Shown: positions 34,445-42,310 of the stretch, piece by piece
Numbering within the stretch: position 1 is the first letter of the stretch
How the letters are laid out: each line of letters opens with the position of its first letter
Source of the DNA: Candidatus Cloacimonadales bacterium
GTDB lineage: Bacteria > Cloacimonadota > Cloacimonadia > Cloacimonadales > TCS61
Direction of reading: 5' to 3'
NCBI GenBank assembly: GCA_030656075.1
Contig: JAUSOT010000096.1
Coordinates: 1 to 42,310, forward strand
Length of the DNA stretch: 42,310 nucleotides
Translations under genes and position numbers: made by a program
The notes under the pieces: model-generated
The model's database searches: none
Told to the model about the DNA's origin: nothing
The model's input: the letters and a program-made list of their open reading frames with translations, nothing else

Positions 34445-37400
34445 TTAGTTTACAACTGCAAAAGGAACTTTTTTTGTTTTACCGCCGCTTTTGATAACGG
34501 CGAAATATACGCCGGGGGCTATTTTACTCGTATTCCAGCGGATATCCTGGGCGTTCGTTTCTACCCGGTTCACCTCACGATCGTGCAAAAGATTGCCGGC
34601 AATATCGAAGATCTTGAGTTTGATATCAGAGTCTGCATTCAGCACTTTGAATCTTACTTCACCGGTACCGGCAGGATTGGGAAAAGCATAAGCTGAGAAA
34701 CTGCCGTCACTTCCTGCTGCGGGTGAAATGGAACCGTTATAGATGGAATATTTCTGGTTTCGAAAACCATTCCAGATAAGAGGATTTTGCACAATATCTA
34801 CAGAGTAGCTGGAAAAAAGATTATGCTGGTTATCGGCATAAATATAATACAAATATTCTTTGTCATCATCCCAGTAATATTGATCGGAAACATCGTTGCG
34901 AGCCCAGTAAAATGAATATTTCAAGCTTTGTTTGGCATTTGTATTCACCGCCACAAAACCATTGTGGGCTTCTTCCAGGACGATCACGGTTTCATCCGGA
35001 AAGGCGATGATGCGCGGATAAGCAAAAGCTTTGATACTGCGATTTTCCAGATAGCCGGGAAAGCCGGAAGCCAAAGTACCATCTAAAGTTATGGCAAATA
35101 CTCTATCACCTGCACCGAAAGCAAGATACACATTTCCATCATCGAAAATATCGCCCAGAGCCAGTTGAGAAGGCTGAGCGGAAGTGTAGGGTGAAAGCCG
35201 GAAAATCTCATTGGCTACGCCATTTTGGATTTTATAAATATCTCCGTCCTTATTTTGCATAAAAGTGGCATTATTGGCATAATCCGCTTCATCCACAAAG
35301 CTGACGGGGCGATAGACGGGAGAATAATTTTCGATTTCGATTTCTTGAATAGAAGCTCCGGAGAGGGAAATATCAGGAATCAGATAGATTTTTCCTGCTG
35401 TTGCTGCGATGAGATTTACGCCGTCGTAAGAACAAACAGCGCCATGAATGTCAGTTTGTTGATTCTGAGGGATGAAATGAAGTGATTCATCAGTGGGAAT
35501 AACCAGAGTTGGACTAACCCAGTTTTCGATAAAAATGGGTGCATCAGATAAATTTGATCCGAACTGGGAAATGGATATTGTGTCGATCGTGAAAGATGTA
35601 GATTCATTTTGATCTGAAATTAAATATTCCGATTCTCCATCCAGATTGGAATCAATTGGAATAATTGGGAAATCAGAATTACCACTATAATTTAGACTCG
35701 CTCCGAAATTATTTGCCCAGTTATCGGCGATGAGAGAATAGAAATTTATCTCATTTTCCGTCAGAATGGGGAAGGTGGGAAATCCCAGGGAAGTTCCTAT
35801 CTGACCGATAGCTTTCAGGGAATCGAATTCGGCGATTTTTTCGGTCACATCAAAAGAACGCACTCCAAAATGGAAGGACATTGCTCTTTTCTGGAACAGA
35901 TCGACAGAATAACTGCTGATATCGTAGATCGAAAAGATGGACGGATCACCGTCGTTGGTGTTCAGAGCTGGTGAGGAGATTGAAGAAAGTTCATCGCTGA
36001 AAAGCATGCCGATAAATTCCAAATCACCGCTGGAATTCAGGATGTATTCATCATCCCAGCCTTGAAACGAGCCAGCTTCATCGATAATTGGCATGTATTT
36101 AAAAAATGGTTCGTAGGCCGTTCCCTGCCAAAACATGGAATATGGATTGCCAATGTCGTCGATGTTATCTGCTTCGACTATTTTCACTGCTCGATGGGAA
36201 TGCCTTATATTCACTGTGTTATTGATATAATTATCGTTTTCTTCCAAGATTGCATTGTCTATGTGCCAGACGAGAAGTCCACCGCCGAAATAGAAATATT
36301 TATCAAGGATGGCATCGTAGTGATCAAATCCGGGCAACAGGAAATCGTATTCATAATTATTTTCGGAACTGGGATTCGGATCAGGATAAGTCGGATAAAG
36401 TATCACCCGACCGTCATTGGAAGTCATCACCACATTTCCTCCATCGCCATCGGGATCGATCTGACGGTTTTCGATGAGGAGATATTCGGTGTCATTTAAT
36501 GGAACTTTGACAATATAGGCAGTCGAATCATTTAAAGCATTTGCATCAAATGGCTTGCTGGAAGGTAAAACTGTGATCGATTTTGACAGATCAAATTCGG
36601 TGATATCTTTTAAAATACCGCGCGCTCTAAAATCATCTTCAAAAGCAATAATGCGGGACCAAGAACCCGGCAATGCCGGATACACTCCCTCCAGATAATA
36701 TGTCAGGTCACCATCGGAAGCTCCAATCAGCGGTGCACCTCCGCTGTCCATAATATCGTAATAACCAACCTGTGGTGAATAATTCATCGTATTATAAAGG
36801 TCTGCAAAACCGAGAGAGTGACCAAATTCATGCACCATCACTGCATTGATGAAACCGTAATTGAAAATATATGTTTCACCGTTTTCTTCATCGATCTCAA
36901 TATCCTGCGTAATAGTCTCCGGCACATTGCAGGCATGATCGATCATAATCCCGTCATCAACGTAAACTTCTTTTCCGGTTCCTACTTTAATGAAAAAAGA
37001 GGGAATGTCGGCGGGTGAATCTCCATTTACATCATGCTGCCAGTCCGAGCCGGCATGAATGATCATAAAGTGGTCATACAAACTGAAATTGATTAAAGTA
37101 TCCGGATCGGCAGTGATAAATGCGTCCTGAAAATATTCTTCAAAACGGGAAACCATCAATTCGCTGGAAGCTCCGGGTGGATTGTAGTAGCTCATTTCAT
37201 GCGGCAAAGTATAGGCGTCAAATTGCGTAATCGGTGCTTGCGGATAAATATCGGAATCCACATTGAATGAACCATAACTGACAGCAATATAATATTGCCG
37301 TAATGCTTCCAATTGATCTCCAAAAAAGAGAAGATCGTGGGGTGGTCTGCCAAAGGTGAACGGATAATCACCAGGATATTGAATAAATTTACCGGTGCCG

Positions 37401-37636
37401 GTAGTTTGCGGATCATTGTCTTCTTGAAAATCTACCAGCAAAACGAGCAGCTTGTTTGCTTCCCTGCTTGTTCTATCCAGCTTTCCCGTTCCCGAAAGAA
37501 GATGCTCAATCGGATGTATTTTCTTTTCCTGTTTTCGGTTTATCCGGGTTTTCTCAAGATGCAATTTCTCAGCAAATGATAGTCTGGGTATAAGCATACC
37601 CAATACTATCAAGAACGATAGTATGAGTCTTTTCAT
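34445..37636 (-). CDS. M6-family (immune inhibitor A-like) metalloprotease with T9SS type A sorting domain
   Basis: 1063 aa; zinc motif 'VMVHEFGHSLGFADLYNT'; C-terminal 'AYAFPNPAGTGEVRFKVLNADSDIKLKIFDIAGNLL...KIAPGVYFAVIKSGGKTKKVPFAVVN'. Confidence 0.9.
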   Translation of the reverse strand: MKRLILSFLIVLGMLIPRLSFAEKLHLEKTRINRKQEKKIHPIEHLLSGTGKLDRTSREANKLLVLLVDFQEDNDPQTTGTGKFIQYPGDYPFTFGRPPHDLLFFGDQLEALRQYYIAVSYGSFNVDSDIYPQAPITQFDAYTLPHEMSYYNPPGASSELMVSRFEEYFQDAFITADPDTLINFSLYDHFMIIHAGSDWQHDVNGDSPADIPSFFIKVGTGKEVYVDDGIMIDHACNVPETITQDIEIDEENGETYIFNYGFINAVMVHEFGHSLGFADLYNTMNYSPQVGYYDIMDSGGAPLIGASDGDLTYYLEGVYPALPGSWSRIIAFEDDFRARGILKDITEFDLSKSITVLPSSKPFDANALNDSTAYIVKVPLNDTEYLLIENRQIDPDGDGGNVVMTSNDGRVILYPTYPDPNPSSENNYEYDFLLPGFDHYDAILDKYFYFGGGLLVWHIDNAILEENDNYINNTVNIRHSHRAVKIVEADNIDDIGNPYSMFWQGTAYEPFFKYMPIIDEAGSFQGWDDEYILNSSGDLEFIGMLFSDELSSISSPALNTNDGDPSIFSIYDISSYSVDLFQKRAMSFHFGVRSFDVTEKIAEFDSLKAIGQIGTSLGFPTFPILTENEINFYSLIADNWANNFGASLNYSGNSDFPIIPIDSNLDGESEYLISDQNESTSFTIDTISISQFGSNLSDAPIFIENWVSPTLVIPTDESLHFIPQNQQTDIHGAVCSYDGVNLIAATAGKIYLIPDISLSGASIQEIEIENYSPVYRPVSFVDEADYANNATFMQNKDGDIYKIQNGVANEIFRLSPYTSAQPSQLALGDIFDDGNVYLAFGAGDRVFAITLDGTLASGFPGYLENRSIKAFAYPRIIAFPDETVIVLEEAHNGFVAVNTNAKQSLKYSFYWARNDVSDQYYWDDDKEYLYYIYADNQHNLFSSYSVDIVQNPLIWNGFRNQKYSIYNGSISPAAGSDGSFSAYAFPNPAGTGEVRFKVLNADSDIKLKIFDIAGNLLHDREVNRVETNAQDIRWNTSKIAPGVYFAVIKSGGKTKKVPFAVVN

Positions 37637-37645
37637 AAGCTTTGT

Positions 37646-38863
37646 TTAGAATTCTAATTTAAGGGAAAGGGTTTGATTATATTGTTGTAATTCCCCACCG
37701 GGCTGGAAGGCATAATCCACGCCGGCAAGATAAGATTTATTTATCAGGTAATGCACTCCGAAACCAAAAGAGAAGCCTTCGATATCACCCATTCTATCGG
37801 AAAAATAACCGCCACGCAGGGAGAGTAGATCAAGATAAACATATTCCATGCCGATGCCCCAGATAACTTCCTGCACTTCAATGGAGTTCACGAAATTATT
37901 GATGGAAGCAAAATCATTGATTTTTTCACCGGCGTCGTTGGTTTGCATGTTGAAATCGTCTGTCCAGGCGGTGAAAATTCTTTCATAGAGCGGATCACCA
38001 TTTGCCAGCAATTTATTCATATCGGCATTGACGGTGAAGCGGTTATACTTCGATTCGAGAAAGCGATAAGAAAATCCCATGCGCCAGTTCATCGGCAGTG
38101 GATCTGCCTGGGATTGGTTGATGTAGGTGATATTAGGTCCAATGTTTTGAAAGTTCAAGCCGAAATCAAGTTTATCGACGGGAAGGCTGAAACCTGAATA
38201 ATTAGCTTTTCCTGATCCGACCAAATCGGCAAAACCGTTATAGAGACAGAGAATTCCATTATAAGGAGAAACCATGATCTGACCAAAATCAACGCCTTTG
38301 TGTTTCACGCCAAGATCAAAAGCATAAGCAATTCCCTGACCGTTTACATCGGCTTCCGTATCACCGGTTCCTTCCGGAGCAAGGTCACTGTAAATGAACT
38401 TAAAGGTAATTCCCAATCCGGTTTTCGGACTTGATTGATAACCATAAGAAAAAGCCATCGAAACGTCGTAGCTGCTGAATTCACCTAAAACTTCGCCAGT
38501 TTCACCGTCGGTTCTTTCCTGGGTTCCATAAGCCATATAAGTAGCATTAATTCCGAGGTTTCCCACATCTTCCATATAGGTGTTTCCAGCTAAATGAAAG
38601 AAATAAATATCGTTGAAGACTTCACCCAGCCAGTTACAATATTGAGTAGCAAATTGATTTTTCCTGTTGAATGCCATGGCGCCTGGATTCCAATATCCGG
38701 CAAAAGCATCATCGGCCTGAGCGACATAAGCCTGTGCCATTGCGTTGGCCCTGGATCCGGGTTCGATCAGTAAATATATGACTGCTCCCTCTGAAATTGC
38801 GTGTATGGTAACGGGTATAAAAATCAGAGCAGCAGCTATGATTAACAAGATTCTATATCTCAT
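37646..38863 (-). CDS. PorV-family (UPF0164-like) outer-membrane protein
   Basis: 405 aa; 'GSRANAMAQAYVAQADDAFAGYWNPGAMAF'; C-terminal LKLEF. Confidence 0.8.
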   Translation of the reverse strand: MRYRILLIIAAALIFIPVTIHAISEGAVIYLLIEPGSRANAMAQAYVAQADDAFAGYWNPGAMAFNRKNQFATQYCNWLGEVFNDIYFFHLAGNTYMEDVGNLGINATYMAYGTQERTDGETGEVLGEFSSYDVSMAFSYGYQSSPKTGLGITFKFIYSDLAPEGTGDTEADVNGQGIAYAFDLGVKHKGVDFGQIMVSPYNGILCLYNGFADLVGSGKANYSGFSLPVDKLDFGLNFQNIGPNITYINQSQADPLPMNWRMGFSYRFLESKYNRFTVNADMNKLLANGDPLYERIFTAWTDDFNMQTNDAGEKINDFASINNFVNSIEVQEVIWGIGMEYVYLDLLSLRGGYFSDRMGDIEGFSFGFGVHYLINKSYLAGVDYAFQPGGELQQYNQTLSLKLEF

Positions 38864-38957
38864 TTTTCCTCCAGTAATACAATTTAATGAAAATTGAAAT
38901 TAAGCAATACGATTGTTGCTCTAACAAATTTTTATATTCCCTCCAGAATTCACTAAA

Positions 38958-39044
38958 TGGTGCCGAAGGCCGGACTCGAACCGGCACGAGCAAATGCTCG
39001 GAGGATTTTGAGTCCACTGCGTCTACCTATTTCACCACTTCGGC
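38958..39044 (-). tRNA. tRNA-Leu (anticodon CAA), CCA encoded
   Basis: GCCGAAGTGGTGAAATAGGTAGACGCAGTGGACTCAAAATCCTCCGAGCATTTGCTCGTGCCGGTTCGAGTCCGGCCTTCGGCACCA; class II variable arm CGAGC/GCTCG. Confidence 0.95.
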
Positions 39045-39054
39045 ACTTGCCACG

Positions 39055-39084
39055 TATGAAAAAAATTGGTGTTTCTGGTGTCAA
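39055..39084 (-). promoter_or_regulatory. Putative sigma70-type promoter for tRNA-Leu
   Basis: Minus-strand TTGACA (39084-39079), then TTTCAT/TTCATA after 17-18 bp, ~11 nt before the tRNA. Confidence 0.5.
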
Positions 39085-39204
39085 GGCTTTTTTGAAAGTG
39101 CTTCGCACGGTTAAATATTCTTGATTCACCAGTAAAAAATCTCTCCTAATCTTTCACATACAAGGTGATTATGCAAGTTATGAGCCAATCTGATCAGCAA
39201 TAAA

Positions 39205-39237
39205 AAAGAGCTTTCCTAACTTGCAGGAAAGCTCTTT
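39205..39237 (-). terminator. Rho-independent terminator downstream of groEL
   Basis: aaagagctttcct-aacttgc-aggaaagctcttt; minus strand continues into a T run. Confidence 0.85.
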
Positions 39238-39258
39238 GAATTTATCAGATGTATTTTT

Positions 39259-40917
<1,659 letters not shown>

Positions 40918-40934
40918 CTATTATTTTTAACTTT

Positions 40935-40961
40935 TTAGCAATCACTCACTACGAGTGCTAA
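40935..40961. promoter_or_regulatory. CIRCE element (HrcA operator) upstream of groEL
   Basis: TTAGCAATC-N9-GAGTGCTAA; one mismatch to TTAGCACTC-N9-GAGTGCTAA. Confidence 0.92.
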
Positions 40962-41075
40962 GGAAAAGCTAAGCTATTTTTTGTCAAACAAAAATATTTT
41001 TTTCAATTTTTTTGAATACATCAACACAATCTATAAATGATAATTAAGTAATCTCAAATCTTTAATTTAATAAAA

Positions 41076-41110
41076 AAGACACAAGCCGGAGCCTGTGTCT
41101 TAATTTTTTT
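41076..41110 (+). terminator. Putative bidirectional terminator hairpin between groEL and cas6
   Basis: aagacacaagc-cgga-gcctgtgtctt flanked by A run and T run. Confidence 0.6.
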
Positions 41111-41191
41111 GTTAGATACATCGTCTTTTTCTTGACATATAATTCCTGCGTAGAGAATTTCTCATTGTTCTGATTTTTCCAGTTAGGAGTG

Positions 41192-41866
41192 ATGATGGAA
41201 GCGAAGATTTTAGTTATTGTTTTTAATTCTGTAACATTATTTCCTTCTCAAATTCCCAAACTGCGCGGATTCTTTTCGAATAAATTTCCTGATGATCTCG
41301 AGTTCCACAATCACTTACCGGATGGCAGCTTTTCCTATAAATTTCCCCAAATACAATATCGGATCATCAATAAACATCCCGCTTTGATTGGGATTGAAAA
41401 TGGAATTGAAATCCTTAAACGCCTATTTTTTTCTCTCGAAGATATTATTATCGACAATAGAGTTTATCAGCTTCACGAAAAAGAAATATCTATGAAATCA
41501 ATGCAAATCGGGATGGCCGAGGATTTCATTAATTACAGGTTCACTTCTCCCTGGATGGCTCTTAATGAAGATAACTACCAAAATTTCAATTCAAAAGATA
41601 AATTTGAACAGCAAATTTTCCTGAAGCATCTGCTCAGAGAAAATCTGAAAACCCTCTCCAAAGGTTTCAATTATTGGATAGAAGACATCGAAAAAGTGAA
41701 GGTGGAAGGATATTTCAAACCCAAACAGGTTAATTTTAAAAACCAGAAAATGCTCTGTTTCACAGGTGATTTTATGACCAATTTCTACATCCCGGATTTT
41801 ATGGGATTAGGAAAGCAGAGCGCGAGAGGTTTCGGAGTTGTTCAATCTGCAACTCCCAAAAAATAA
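41192..41866 (+). CDS. cas6: Cas6-family CRISPR RNA endonuclease
   Basis: ~224 aa; glycine-rich C-terminal 'GLGKQSARGFGVV'; followed by Cas8b/Csh1-like ORF. Confidence 0.75.
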   Translation: MMEAKILVIVFNSVTLFPSQIPKLRGFFSNKFPDDLEFHNHLPDGSFSYKFPQIQYRIINKHPALIGIENGIEILKRLFFSLEDIIIDNRVYQLHEKEISMKSMQIGMAEDFINYRFTSPWMALNEDNYQNFNSKDKFEQQIFLKHLLRENLKTLSKGFNYWIEDIEKVKVEGYFKPKQVNFKNQKMLCFTGDFMTNFYIPDFMGLGKQSARGFGVVQSATPKK

Positions 41867-41929
41867 TTAATGAACGAATGCGACTTAGCCTATGTCGCCA
41901 TCAGCAAAGAAGAATTTTGGAGGTGAAAG

Positions 41930-42310
41930 GTGATAAATGCGATTGCAGAACTCGGGAAATATGAAAAAACAAATAACCCGAATATCTCAAGTTTTGATAT
42001 TTGGTTGGAAGATTCTTATGATGAAAATAATTATCCACATTTGCTTTTAATCGAATTCAAAAAAGTAAAGAATGATGATAAAAGCGATTTATTAGATGAA
42101 GATTGGAAATGGGTTTTCAGTAAAGTTGATTATCGTGAACACAGTTCAAATTTAAAATCTAAACTTTTATACAAACGAGGTTCACCAAGAGGAACAGATA
42201 AAACGCCTACTTGTAAAACAGCAAATAACCTCGCAGGAAGCTTTAATCAAAAAATTAAATCTTGGTTTTCTCAAAATCAAAATATTTCTTTTCTTGATGA
42301 TAATTCTAAA
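41930..42310 (+). CDS. N-terminus of Cas8b/Csh1 (TM1802-like) type I-B Cascade large subunit, truncated by window end (GTG start)
   Basis: Own translation, open to the end: MINAIAELGKYEKTNNPNISSFDIWLEDSYDENNYPHLLLIEFKKV...KLLYKRGSPRGTDKTPTCKTANNLAGSFNQKIKSWF; RBS ggaggtgaaag. Confidence 0.65.
   Translation, partial: MINAIAELGKYEKTNNPNISSFDIWLEDSYDENNYPHLLLIEFKKVKNDDKSDLLDEDWKWVFSKVDYREHSSNLKSKLLYKRGSPRGTDKTPTCKTANNLAGSFNQKIKSWFSQNQNISFLDDNSK

Noticed and set aside
41132-41143. Abutting TTGACA and TATAAT hexamers (ttgacatataat) upstream of cas6
   Set aside because: No spacer between hexamers, and no convincing partner at 16-18 bp for either; not called as a promoter.

Overview
The 42.3-kb window looks like part of a didermic bacterial genome with a type IX secretion system (T9SS). 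The style, with PorV-like proteins, 'NYPNPFNP...GVYFYKL...' C-terminal sorting domains and dense G/C-palindrome intergenic repeats, suggests Cloacimonadota or the wider FCB group; this is inference, not proven. Left part: a PpiC/SurA-like foldase, an orphan PTS EIIA overlapping a PorV-family gene, a C25 (gingipain)-like T9SS cargo gene bracketed by ~105-bp direct repeats, glyS, an aminotransferase, a PfkB kinase and a LipM/LplA-like ligase. Middle: a plus-strand cluster of TonB-dependent receptor, ExbB, ExbD, ExbD, TonB, T9SS-type protein, PorV and T9SS cargo, closed by a strong terminator. Then a tightly packed minus-strand block: PorV-like, M6 protease with sorting domain, three DUF5683-like proteins, two histidine/aromatic ammonia-lyase paralogs, TPR lipoprotein, EcfT-like, TruA. 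Right end: tRNA-Leu(CAA), a CIRCE-controlled groEL without adjacent groES, and the start of a cas operon (Cas6, then a truncated Cas8b/Csh1-like ORF). Most notable: (i) the C25-like protein has Val where the catalytic Cys is expected; (ii) an intergenic repeat supplies the C-terminal codons of truA; (iii) tandem divergent HAL paralogs lie in a block of outer-membrane/secretion genes; (iv) TonB energisation genes are clustered with PorV/T9SS genes that share acidic calcium-loop-like motifs. All calls come from reading the sequence; no searches were run.
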